Shown piece after piece: positions 1 to 6,881 of a DNA stretch of 9,452 nucleotides. Under the pieces are notes generated by a model. The model was not told the origin of the DNA, made no database searches, and saw only the letters and a list, made by a program, of their open reading frames with translations. The DNA is from an uncultured Xanthobacteraceae bacterium (GTDB lineage: Bacteria; Pseudomonadota; Alphaproteobacteria; Rhizobiales; Xanthobacteraceae). Each line of letters begins with the position of its first letter. The stretch's first letter is position 1. Made by a program: the position numbers and the translations under genes. The stretch covers positions 1 through 9,452 of the forward strand of contig CATPCO010000827.1 of NCBI GenBank assembly GCA_955652925.1, written 5' to 3'.

Positions 1-2
1 CG

Positions 3-812
3 ATGACCGTTTCATCCACATTCGTCTCGGCGGACGGCCACGGTTACGAGTTGCAGATGGGCCGATGGAGCCGCCGGCTCGCGCCGCTGTTCATCGAATT
101 CGCCGGCATCAACGCTGCCGACCGCGTCCTGGATGTGGGTTGCGGGACCGGCAACCTGTCGGCGAGCCTCATTGCGAACCCCGGAATAGTCAGCGTAAAG
201 GGCGTCGATTTTTCGCCGGTCTACATCGAGTACGCGAAACGCAACAACGGCGATGCTCGTGTTGATTTTCAGGTCGGCGATGCCTGTGCCCTGCCGTTTC
301 CCAATGGCTCGTTCGATCACGCGCTCTCGATGCTGGTCCTGCAGTTCATTCCGCAGCCCGAGCGCGCGGTGCGCGAAATGCGCCGCGTGACCCGTTCCGG
401 CGCCACGGTCGCCGCGGCGGTATGGGACTCGCGCGGAGGTCTCCTTGTCTATCGCATGTTCTGGGACACCGCCGCGATGCTCGATCCGGCCGCCAACGAG
501 CGCCGGGCGAAATCCTTTGCTCGGCCGATCAGCCTGCCGGGAGGCCTGGGGCAAGTCTGGCGCGCCGCCGGCTTGAAAGATGTCATAGAGGACACCTTGA
601 CCATCCGCATGGAGTTCAAATCCTTCGCAGATTTCTGGATGCCCTATGAGGGCAAGGACGGACCCATTGCGGACTATGTCGGCAGGCTCGAAGCGCAGGC
701 AAAAGCGAAGCTGCGTGCGGCAATCGAACGCGCCTACCTCGACGGCGAGCGGGATGGGCAGCGCTCCTACGCCGCAACCGCCTGGGTGGTGAAGGGCACC
801 GTCCCCGCGTGA
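3..812 (+). CDS. Class I SAM-dependent methyltransferase (UbiE/Methyltransf_11 type)
   Basis: Soluble methyltransferase of about 269 residues that would transfer a methyl group from S-adenosylmethionine to an unidentified small molecule. The SAM-binding motif I, VLDVGCGTG, is at residues 42-50. The acidic residue ending strand 2 is in GVDFS (D69). Motif II/III is seen as VGDACALPFPNGSFDHAL from about residue 91, followed by the hydrophobic strand LSMLVLQF. The N-terminal segment GRWSRRLAPLF (about 20-30) is typical of this subfamily and supports the ATG at position 3. Only two bases precede that codon, so no ribosome binding site can be judged and a longer N-terminus cannot be excluded. The stop lies 32 bp before the molybdenum hydroxylase gene, so the two are probably co-transcribed. 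The family is certain; the substrate is not visible. Confidence 0.88.
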   Translation: MTVSSTFVSADGHGYELQMGRWSRRLAPLFIEFAGINAADRVLDVGCGTGNLSASLIANPGIVSVKGVDFSPVYIEYAKRNNGDARVDFQVGDACALPFPNGSFDHALSMLVLQFIPQPERAVREMRRVTRSGATVAAAVWDSRGGLLVYRMFWDTAAMLDPAANERRAKSFARPISLPGGLGQVWRAAGLKDVIEDTLTIRMEFKSFADFWMPYEGKDGPIADYVGRLEAQAKAKLRAAIERAYLDGERDGQRSYAATAWVVKGTVPA

Positions 813-844
813 GCGCAAGCGCCACCATGCTCTAGGATTAGCAC

Positions 845-3253
845 ATGGACGACATTACGATCGCGCCGGAAAAGTTTCAGGTGATCGGCAAGCCGATCGT
901 GCGCAAGGAGGACGCACGGCTGGTCACCGGAAATGGCCGCTTCAGTGATGATTTCACTCTGGGCGGGGAGGCGCACGCGGCGATGGTGCGCTCGCGGCAT
1001 GCGCATGCGCGCATTGTTGGGATTGATTGCGCGCGTGCCAGGACCATGCCGGGCGTGCTCAGTGTCTGCACGGGCGCTGATTGTCTCGCCGACGGCCTCG
1101 CGCCGATCCCGCACGATCCGCTTCCCAAGACGAAATATGACATGAAGCTTCACGCCCCCGGCGGGGGAGCCCTGTTCAGCGGGCCGCATCTGCTTCTGGC
1201 GGCCGACAAGGTGCGGCACGTGGGCGAGGCGGTGGTCATGGTGGTCGCCGAAACACTGGCGCAGGCACTCGACGCCGCCGAGGCGGTGGAAATCGAGTAT
1301 GAGGTGCTGCCTGCCGTCCTCCACTCCGAGGCCGCGATGCAATCCGGCGCCCCGGTGATTTGGGAGGATGTGCCGGGTAACATCGTGATCGATACATCAT
1401 TTGGCGATCACGCAGCGACGCAGAAGGCGTTCGCCGGCGCCGATCATGTGATCGCGGTGAAATTCCACGTCGATCGCGTCACGGGAGTCCCGCTCGAGCC
1501 GCGTGCGGCGCTCGGCCATTACGATGAGACCAGCGGCCGCTATGTCCTCTACGCCGGCAGCGGGGGCGCCGTGCGCCAGAAGCGGGAGCTTGTGTCAGTC
1601 CTGGGCATAGCGCCGGAGCAATTGCGCGTCGTATCCAAGGAGGTTGGCGGGAATTTCGGCACCCGCAATCGGCTGTTCGTCGAGTTCGGGCTTGTGCTCT
1701 GGGCCTCGCGCAGGGTAGGGCGGCCCGTCAAGTTCACCGCGACCCGCTCGGAAGCGTTCCTGAGCGACTATCAGGGCCGCGATCTCGTATCCGAGGTTGC
1801 ACTCGCCCTCGACAAAAATGGGCGGTTCCTCGCGCTGCGTGCGACGAACATCAGCAATGTCGGCGCACGCTGCGTCTCGCTCTCGCCGCTGTCGAAGGGC
1901 GCAGGCCTCATTTCCGGCTCATATGCCATTCCCGCTGCGGCGCTGCGCGCCATCGCGGTGTTCACCAATACGACGCCGACCAACGCCTATCGCAGCTCGG
2001 GCCGCCCGGAAGTGACGTTCGCGATCGAGCGTCTCATTGATATTGCGGCGAAACGGCTTGGTTTTGATCGCATCGCGCTGCGGCGAAAGAATCTGATCGG
2101 GCCAAAGGCGATGCCCTATCTCAACGCAGTCGGCATGCGTTACGACAGCGGCCGCTACGAGGACAACATGGACTGGGCGATGGAGATCGCCGATTGGAAG
2201 GGCTTTGAGCAGCGGCGGCGAGAGGCGAAAAAGCGCGGCAAGCTGCTCGGGCGCGGGCTTGCGAACTACGTCGAATCCTCAATCGGCGCCCCCAACGAGC
2301 AGGCGCGCATCACGGTTCGGCCGCAGGGCTTCGTGGAGGTCGTCATCGGCACGCAGCCGAGCGGCCAGGGTCACGAGACCAGCTTCGCGCAGGTGGTCTC
2401 TGAGCTCATGCGGGTTCCGGTCGAGGCGATTGCCATCGTGATGGGCGATACCGATGTGGTGAAAGTCGGTGGCGGCTCGCATTCCGGCCGCTCCATGCGC
2501 CACGCCGCAACGGTGTTCTCGAAAGCGCTGCCCAAGCTCGTCGCCAAGGGAAAAAGGATGGCGGCAGCGATCCTGGAACGCCCACCCGAGGAGATCGAGT
2601 TCCGGGATGGCCGTTTCGGGGCGAGCGGCACGAACCGGAGCTTCGATTTCCTCGAACTGGCGAAGGAGGCTCTCGCACAGGAGCTTCCGGAGGATCTCAA
2701 GGACGGCATCGCCGTCGTGACCGATAACGAGATGCACGATCCCGTATTCCCCAATGGCTGCGCGATTTGTGAAGCCGAGGTCGATCCCGAGACCGGCGAG
2801 GTGCGCCTCACCCGCTATGCCTGCGTCGACGATGTGGGCCGTTGCATCAATCCGCTGATCGTGCATGGCCAGACCCACGGGGCGGTCACGCAAGGGATCG
2901 GGCAAGCGCTGTCGGAGCTATATTGGCTCGATTCCGACACCGGCCAGCCGCTCGCCGCCTCCCTGATGGACTATGGCCTGCCGCGCGCCGACAGCGTACC
3001 GCCATTTCGCACAGAAATTGCGCAGGTGCTCTCGCCAACCAACCCGCTCGGCATCAAGGCGGGCGGCGAGGGCGGCACCACGGCAGCGCCCGCCGTGGTG
3101 ATCAGCGCCATTGTCGACGCATTGCACGATTATGACGTGGACGGTCTGAAGATGCCGGCGACGCCCTATCGCGTGTGGGCGGTGATCCAAGAAGCCAAGG
3201 AGCGTAGGGCGGGTCGACCGGCGGATATATTCATCCCCGGTAACCATGTTTGA
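845..3253 (+). CDS. Xanthine dehydrogenase/aldehyde oxidase family, molybdopterin-binding large subunit (CoxL-like)
   Basis: Catalytic large subunit (802 residues, normal for the family) of a molybdenum hydroxylase, which oxidises aldehydes, purines or N-heterocycles using water as oxygen donor. The N-terminal a/b-hammerhead domain begins near GKPIVRKEDARLVTGNGRF (about 15-33). The molybdopterin domains follow. GTQPSGQGHE (about 502-511) is the cofactor-contacting Q..GQGH motif. GIKAGGEGGTT carries the presumed catalytic glutamate, E742. The active-site loop reads AYRSSGR (381-387). That is close to the AYRGAGR loop of form II enzymes and lacks the Cys of the AYRCSFR loop of true CO dehydrogenases, so CO oxidation is unlikely. 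The start at 845 has AGGA at 834-837, seven bases upstream. The usual partners (FAD-binding CoxM and 2Fe-2S CoxS) are not on either side inside the window. The substrate is unknown. Confidence 0.93.
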   Translation: MDDITIAPEKFQVIGKPIVRKEDARLVTGNGRFSDDFTLGGEAHAAMVRSRHAHARIVGIDCARARTMPGVLSVCTGADCLADGLAPIPHDPLPKTKYDMKLHAPGGGALFSGPHLLLAADKVRHVGEAVVMVVAETLAQALDAAEAVEIEYEVLPAVLHSEAAMQSGAPVIWEDVPGNIVIDTSFGDHAATQKAFAGADHVIAVKFHVDRVTGVPLEPRAALGHYDETSGRYVLYAGSGGAVRQKRELVSVLGIAPEQLRVVSKEVGGNFGTRNRLFVEFGLVLWASRRVGRPVKFTATRSEAFLSDYQGRDLVSEVALALDKNGRFLALRATNISNVGARCVSLSPLSKGAGLISGSYAIPAAALRAIAVFTNTTPTNAYRSSGRPEVTFAIERLIDIAAKRLGFDRIALRRKNLIGPKAMPYLNAVGMRYDSGRYEDNMDWAMEIADWKGFEQRRREAKKRGKLLGRGLANYVESSIGAPNEQARITVRPQGFVEVVIGTQPSGQGHETSFAQVVSELMRVPVEAIAIVMGDTDVVKVGGGSHSGRSMRHAATVFSKALPKLVAKGKRMAAAILERPPEEIEFRDGRFGASGTNRSFDFLELAKEALAQELPEDLKDGIAVVTDNEMHDPVFPNGCAICEAEVDPETGEVRLTRYACVDDVGRCINPLIVHGQTHGAVTQGIGQALSELYWLDSDTGQPLAASLMDYGLPRADSVPPFRTEIAQVLSPTNPLGIKAGGEGGTTAAPAVVISAIVDALHDYDVDGLKMPATPYRVWAVIQEAKERRAGRPADIFIPGNHV

Positions 3254-3355
3254 ACCAAGCCCCGAGTGCCGGCGACAAAGATACGTCGGGATTTCTCTCT
3301 CCAGGGCAGCTCCCCAGCGACGACCACGGAGGGGGTCTCGTTGTATCGCGTAATG

Positions 3356-3362
3356 AAGGAGG
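3356..3362 (+). promoter_or_regulatory. Ribosome binding site AAGGAGG choosing a GTG start at 3368
   Basis: A full Shine-Dalgarno match AAGGAGG lies five bases before the GTG at 3368. An in-frame ATG at 3353 overlaps this site's upstream edge and has no comparable site of its own. This favours GTG 3368 as the true start of the small exported protein. Confidence 0.75.
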
Positions 3363-3367
3363 CTGCT

Positions 3368-3796
3368 GTGGCACATATCATTGGAAGAACCGTGGTGGGC
3401 GGCGTTTTCGCTGCCACCTTGACGGCCGCAATGCCGTGTTCGGCGCAAACGACGACCGTCTATCTCCAGTTTGGCGCACCTGCGGTCTCTGCCGATTCCT
3501 ACAACGCCGTGCTGGGCGCGACGAGCCTCGGCCTGGCTTCAAACGCCTTCAGCGGCCGGTCGCTTGATCCGTATAATGCGAGTCTTGCGGCAGCGGGCCT
3601 GTCGTCCGTCGAGATCGCCGCGATTGAAGTGCGTTTCAGCGGCCCGATGATCTATGTCGATCCCTACAATACGTTGCTCTCCACGGCCGTGCCGTCCTCG
3701 ACCCAGACCGTTACGATCGACAACCCGTATGCCGGCTTTGCTTTTGCGCCTGGCTATCTCGGCCCGCGCGTGTGGGAAGGCTCGTCCGACAAATAG
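3368..3796 (+). CDS. Small exported protein of unknown function with D-P-Y-N repeats
   Basis: I do not recognise this protein. Taking the GTG start, it has 142 residues. The N-terminus shows a signal peptide: a basic n-region (R7), a hydrophobic core (about 8-22) and a signal peptidase I site CSA|Q after residue 26. The Cys before it does not fit a lipobox because Pro precedes it. The mature part of about 116 residues is poor in charge and rich in Ala, Ser, Thr and Tyr. It contains three related segments, DSYNAVLGA (43-51), DPYNASLAA (67-75) and DPYNTLLST (98-106), then a looser DNPYAGF (118-124). No catalytic motif and no further membrane segment is visible, so it is probably periplasmic or secreted. 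It lies 114 bp after the Mo-hydroxylase gene and is followed by a terminator-like hairpin. Codon use matches its neighbours. A longer form from ATG 3353 would have 147 residues. Confidence 0.72.
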   Translation: MAHIIGRTVVGGVFAATLTAAMPCSAQTTTVYLQFGAPAVSADSYNAVLGATSLGLASNAFSGRSLDPYNASLAAAGLSSVEIAAIEVRFSGPMIYVDPYNTLLSTAVPSSTQTVTIDNPYAGFAFAPGYLGPRVWEGSSDK

Positions 3797-3818
3797 CCCG
3801 CACGATTAGCCCATAGGG

Positions 3819-3842
3819 CACGTGCCGCTGCGGCGCGTGTTT
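3819..3842 (+). terminator. Possible rho-independent terminator after the small exported protein
   Basis: CACGTGCC (3819-3826) pairs with GGCGCGTG (3832-3839) around a five-base loop; one pair is T-G. Three T residues follow (3840-3842). The hairpin lies 22 bp after the stop at 3796 and before the monooxygenase gene. The stem is good but the T tract is short, so termination may be partial. Confidence 0.42.
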
Positions 3843-3898
3843 GCCGGCTCCGCGGTGCACGCTAAGCTGCGCCGCGCAGGCGGGATCGTTACGCAGCC

Positions 3899-5107
3899 AT
3901 GGCCAAAGAGGACGGGATCATCATCGCCGGTGGCGGGCCGGTGGGCCTTATCGTCGGCCTGATCCTTGGGCGCGCCGGGGTCGAGGTTACCCTGTTCGAC
4001 AAGGGCGACATCCTGCATCAGCAGCCGCGCGCCGCCACCATTCATCCCGCAAGCCTCGACATTCTCGACGATCTCGGCGTTTACGAGCGCATCGAGCCGC
4101 TCGGGCTTGTCTGTCCCATTGTCAATTATTACGACCAGCAGGAGCTGCTCGCCTCCTTCGACCACGCCGTCCTGGCGGGGGAAACGCGTCATCCCTGGGT
4201 GCTGCAATGCGAGCAGGACAAGTTGTCGCGCGTGCTGTTTGCGATGGCAAGCGGCCTGCCCACGCTCAAAATCGAGACCGAGACTGAAGTGCTCGACTGT
4301 TCGCAGTCCGCGGATGCGGTCGAGGTGGAGGTGAAGCACGCGGACGGATCGCGCGACCGGCTCAAGGGGCGCTATTTGATCGGCGCCGACGGCGCGCGCA
4401 GCACAGTGCGCAGCAAAGCCGACATCGCCTTCGAAGGCTTCACCTATGGCGAGCGATTCATGATCATCGGCACGCCCTATGATTTTTCGCAGGCCGGTTA
4501 CGCCTATCGCAATTACATTTCCGATCCGGTCGAATGGTACAATCTGTTCAAGATTTCCTGGCAGGGACCGCCCGGGGTCTATCGCCTTGTGGTGCCCGTC
4601 AGCCTCGACGAGGCGCTCGCCGAAGATCGCATCCTCGAAACCTGCCAGCGCAAGTTCCAGCGCTTTCACCCGCGATCGGAGCCCTACGACATCGTTCTCT
4701 ATGATTCCTACGTGGTGCATCAGCGCGTCGCCGCCACGTTTCGCAAGGGCCGCATCATTCTCACTGGCGATGCCGCGCATCTCAACAGCCCGATCGGTGC
4801 GATGGGGATGAATAGCGGCATTCATGATGCGGTCAATCTCGCCGCCAACCTGTTGCGAGTGCTGCGCGGCGCAGAGAACGAGGGCGCGCTCGACCGCTAT
4901 GTGCGCCAGCGCCGCCACGTGGCGGTTGAGCACGTGCAGGCCGCGACCATCGCCAACAAGAAAAATATGGAGCAGCGCGACCGGGCCACGCGACGAGAAT
5001 ATCGCAAGGAGATGCAGCGCGCGGCGAATGACCCCGTGCTCGCGAAGAAATTCTTGCTGCGCACTTCGCTCATCGAGTGCCTGCGCGACGCAGAAAAGAT
5101 TGCGTAA
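3899..5107 (+). CDS. FAD-dependent monooxygenase (aromatic hydroxylase / PHBH-MhpA type)
   Basis: Single-component flavoprotein monooxygenase of group A (402 residues), expected to hydroxylate an aromatic or related ring with NAD(P)H and O2 in the cytoplasm. The N-terminal Rossmann motif is GGGPVG (11-16), with an acidic end of strand 2 at D34 (VTLFDK). The DG motif is GADGARSTVR (from residue 162). The second FAD motif is GDAAHLNSP (from residue 290), followed by GMNSGIHDAVNLA, which is characteristic of the family. The length is close to p-hydroxybenzoate hydroxylase. The C-terminal thioredoxin-like domain of phenol hydroxylases is absent. The C-terminal stretch IANKKNMEQRD resembles the MhpA branch. 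The Shine-Dalgarno sequence before ATG 3899 is weak (GGCGGGAT region). The gene is preceded by a terminator-like hairpin and followed by a 130-bp gap, so it may be transcribed alone. The substrate cannot be read from sequence. Confidence 0.9.
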   Translation: MAKEDGIIIAGGGPVGLIVGLILGRAGVEVTLFDKGDILHQQPRAATIHPASLDILDDLGVYERIEPLGLVCPIVNYYDQQELLASFDHAVLAGETRHPWVLQCEQDKLSRVLFAMASGLPTLKIETETEVLDCSQSADAVEVEVKHADGSRDRLKGRYLIGADGARSTVRSKADIAFEGFTYGERFMIIGTPYDFSQAGYAYRNYISDPVEWYNLFKISWQGPPGVYRLVVPVSLDEALAEDRILETCQRKFQRFHPRSEPYDIVLYDSYVVHQRVAATFRKGRIILTGDAAHLNSPIGAMGMNSGIHDAVNLAANLLRVLRGAENEGALDRYVRQRRHVAVEHVQAATIANKKNMEQRDRATRREYRKEMQRAANDPVLAKKFLLRTSLIECLRDAEKIA

Positions 5108-5224
5108 GGCGAAGGCGCGAAGGTAGTACGTGTTTCGGTGAAATGGACGCTCTCTTTGCGATTACGACGAGCGCCGCCAGAGCATCCCCTCCCCACACTC
5201 GCAAAACCAACGTCAGTTTGAAAT

Positions 5225-5230
5225 GAGGAA
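5225..5230 (+). promoter_or_regulatory. Ribosome binding site GAGGAA choosing the ATG at 5238
   Basis: GAGGAA lies seven bases before ATG 5238. The earlier in-frame ATG at 5223 overlaps this site and has no purine-rich site upstream. The start at 5238 (protein beginning MPSLGEIAKK) is therefore preferred. Confidence 0.7.
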
Positions 5231-5237
5231 GCCGACA

Positions 5238-6542
5238 ATGCCGTCGTTAGGTGAAATCGCCAAAAAGCAGCATATCAAGTATTTCCTCGTTTCCTTCCTC
5301 GATCTGTTCGGCACCATGCGGGCCAAGATCGTGCCCGCGACCGCCATTGATGCGGTGGCAAAATCCGGGGCGGGCTTTGCCGGCTTTGCGACCTGGTTCG
5401 ACATGACGCCGGCCGACCCGGACATTCTGGCAATACCCGATCCTGAAAGCCTCATTGTGCTGCCTTGGAAGCCGGAAGTCGCCTGGGTCGCCGCCGATCT
5501 GATCATGGAGGGGGAGGAGGTCGCACAGAATCCGCGTCAGGTGCTCAAGCGCGTAACCGCGACCGCCGCGAAGGAAGGCTATGAGCTCAAGTCCGGTGTC
5601 GAATGCGAATATTTCATGATCACCCCCGACGGCAACGCCATTTCAGATGCCGCAGATCGGCAGTCCAAGCCCTGCTACGATCAGCAGGCGCTGATGCGCC
5701 GCTATGACGTGATCGCGGAGATCTGCGATGCCATGATCACGATCGGCTGGAAGCCGTATCAAAACGATCACGAGGACGCCAACGGCCAGTTCGAAATGAA
5801 TTGGGAATACGACACGGCGCTGCGCACCGCGGACCGGCACGCGTTTTTCAAGTACATGGTCAAATCCGTTGCCGAGAAGCATGGCCTGCGCGCGACCTTC
5901 ATGCCGAAGCCCTTCATTCATCTCACCGGCAGCGGCTGTCACATGCATGCGTCGCTCTGGTCAACGAAGGGGCAGAAGAATCTCTTCCATGACCCGAAGG
6001 GCGATCTCGGCCTGTCGCAGACCGCCTACCATTTCATTGGCGGGATCATGCATTGCGCCACGGCGCTGTGCGCGATCACGAACCCGACCGTCAATTCCTA
6101 TAAGCGCATCAATGCGCCGGTGACCTTATCGGGCGCGACATGGGCGCCGAACACGATTACGTATTCCGGCAACAACCGCACGCATATGATTCGTATTCCC
6201 GAGCCCGGACGCTTCGAGCTGCGGCTCGCCGACGGCGCTGCGAACCCGTACCTCCTGCAGGCCGCCGTCCTCGTAGCCGGTTTGGATGGGATCAGGAACA
6301 AACGCGATCCCGGCAAGCGCCACGACATCAACATGTACACCGAAGGGCACAAGGCAAAGGGCGCGAGGCAGCTCCCCCTTAACCTGCTCGATGCGCTGCG
6401 TGCGCTGGAAAAGTCGTCCGTCTTGGAGGCGGGGCTCGGCAAGGAGTTCCTCTTGCCTTATCTCAAGCTCAAGCACGAGGACTGGAACAATTATTGCCGC
6501 TCGCTCACCGAGTGGGAGCGCCAGACGACGCTGGATTGCTGA
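5238..6542 (+). CDS. glnT: Type III glutamine synthetase (GlnT) / gamma-glutamylmethylamide synthetase-like
   Basis: ATP-dependent ligase of the glutamine synthetase superfamily that joins ammonia, or in gamma-glutamylmethylamide synthetases methylamine, to glutamate. With the start at 5238 it has 434 residues, shorter than type I enzymes (about 470) and typical of the type III/GMAS group. Conserved blocks appear in order: SGVECEYF with metal-binding Glu122/Glu124, NDHEDANGQFEMNW (176-189), GSGCHMHASLW with His235/His237 (231-241), NPTVNSYKRI (282-291) and RIPEPGRFELRLAD (from 319). The N-terminal DLFGTMRAKIVP also fits. The type I adenylylation motif around NLYDLP is not seen, so GlnE-type control is unlikely. 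No N-methylglutamate synthase or dehydrogenase genes are adjacent, so a methylamine role is unsupported by context but not excluded. A 130-bp gap precedes it and a 339-bp gap follows, suggesting a separate transcript. The symbol denotes the type, not a proven substrate. Confidence 0.85.
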   Translation: MPSLGEIAKKQHIKYFLVSFLDLFGTMRAKIVPATAIDAVAKSGAGFAGFATWFDMTPADPDILAIPDPESLIVLPWKPEVAWVAADLIMEGEEVAQNPRQVLKRVTATAAKEGYELKSGVECEYFMITPDGNAISDAADRQSKPCYDQQALMRRYDVIAEICDAMITIGWKPYQNDHEDANGQFEMNWEYDTALRTADRHAFFKYMVKSVAEKHGLRATFMPKPFIHLTGSGCHMHASLWSTKGQKNLFHDPKGDLGLSQTAYHFIGGIMHCATALCAITNPTVNSYKRINAPVTLSGATWAPNTITYSGNNRTHMIRIPEPGRFELRLADGAANPYLLQAAVLVAGLDGIRNKRDPGKRHDINMYTEGHKAKGARQLPLNLLDALRALEKSSVLEAGLGKEFLLPYLKLKHEDWNNYCRSLTEWERQTTLDC

Positions 6543-6657
6543 TCCGAAGCGATTCTTCCTTTCGTGACAGCGGCTTAGACGAATCTACTGTCCGGGCCGA
6601 GCGCCGGGCGGGTCTCTATTCATTGACCTGGATGTGAAGTTTCGCCCCCGATTAATG

Positions 6658-6687
6658 CTTGAACTTCCCGCTTTTTAGGCCCATTTT
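6658..6687 (+). promoter_or_regulatory. Possible RpoH (sigma-32)-type promoter upstream of the sigma factor gene
   Basis: CTTGAA (6658-6663), a 15-bp spacer and GCCCATTTT (6679-6687) resemble the enterobacterial sigma-32 pattern CTTGAA - 13 to 15 bp - CCCCATTTA (7 of 9 in the second half). They also resemble the alphaproteobacterial CTTG - 17/18 bp - CYTATNT form. Read as a sigma-70 promoter, the -35 is fair (TTGAAC) but the -10 (CATTTT) is poor. Transcription would start near 6694 and give a leader of about 190 nt. This is a pattern match by eye. Confidence 0.35.
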
Positions 6688-6721
6688 CCGGCCGAAGGGG
6701 TCGGCGCGGTCGTGCCAATTT

Positions 6722-6761
6722 GCGCCGGCCCGAATGCCAATCCCCAATCTGCGACCGGCGC
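6722..6761 (+). other. Upstream leader stem-loop
   Basis: GCGCCGG (6722-6728) pairs perfectly with CCGGCGC (6755-6761) around a 26-base loop. Its 3' arm contains CCGGC, which is repeated exactly, within the 9-base repeat GCGACCGGC (6751-6759 and 6807-6815), in the 5' arm of the downstream terminator-like hairpin. The two structures could therefore compete or communicate. The stem is seen; the regulatory meaning is inferred. Confidence 0.35.
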
Positions 6762-6810
6762 CGCCCTGTGTGGCTCTAAGCTCGGAGCAAGGGCCAAGCA
6801 TTCGTCGCGA

Positions 6811-6852
6811 CCGGCTAGACGCATCGGCTTGATGCGATTGGCCGGGGTTTTT
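6811..6852 (+). terminator. Intrinsic terminator-like hairpin in the leader of the sigma factor gene (possible attenuator)
   Basis: CCGGCTAG (6811-6818) pairs with TTGGCCGG (6838-6845), two of the pairs being G-T. After one A-A mismatch, CGCATC (6820-6825) pairs with GATGCG (6831-6836) around the loop GGCTT. Two G residues and then five T residues (6848-6852) follow. The result is 14 pairs and a T tract, the form of a rho-independent terminator. It ends 29 bp before the sigma factor ATG, on the same strand, and about 270 bp after glnT. It could end read-through from glnT or attenuate the sigma factor's own transcript. Confidence 0.6.
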
Positions 6853-6881
6853 GGCGCGCAGTCATTAGGAAGTGTGATCCC

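Larger units (their letters stand above)
6543..6881. other. 339-bp intergenic region holding the leader of the sigma factor gene
   Basis: No convincing gene is present. The first 110 bases show no clear terminator for glnT. The rest carries a heat-shock-like promoter candidate (6658-6687), a small hairpin (GCCGA 6691-6695 with TCGGC 6701-6705), a longer stem (6722-6761), a strong terminator-like stem-loop (6811-6852) and the ribosome binding site TAGGAAG (6866-6872). The region therefore looks like a promoter plus a structured 5' leader of roughly 190 nt for the downstream sigma factor. Confidence 0.6.

Noticed and set aside
845..3253. CO dehydrogenase large subunit (form I CoxL)
   Set aside because: The active-site loop is AYRSSGR and lacks the Cys of the AYRCSFR signature, so only general family membership is claimed.
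3806..4933. Minus-strand open frame of 375 codons opposite the flavin monooxygenase
   Set aside because: No recognisable domain, and it overlaps a gene with intact FAD motifs on the + strand. It is a frame shadow.
5144..5160. Possible sigma-54 promoter before the glutamine synthetase gene
   Set aside because: TGG and TTGC elements are present, but GG (5145-5146) and GC (5158-5159) are 11 bases apart instead of the strict 10. The -24 half also reads TGGACG rather than TGGCAC.
6623..6656. Sigma-70 promoter from TTGACC (6623-6628) and ATTAAT (6651-6656)
   Set aside because: The spacing is 22 bp, well outside the usual 16-18 bp.
6734..6832. Possible 32-residue leader peptide whose stop falls in the terminator-like hairpin
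   Set aside because: The position is suggestive of ribosome-mediated attenuation, but no Shine-Dalgarno sequence precedes the ATG and there is no run of regulatory codons. Not supported without ribosome profiling.
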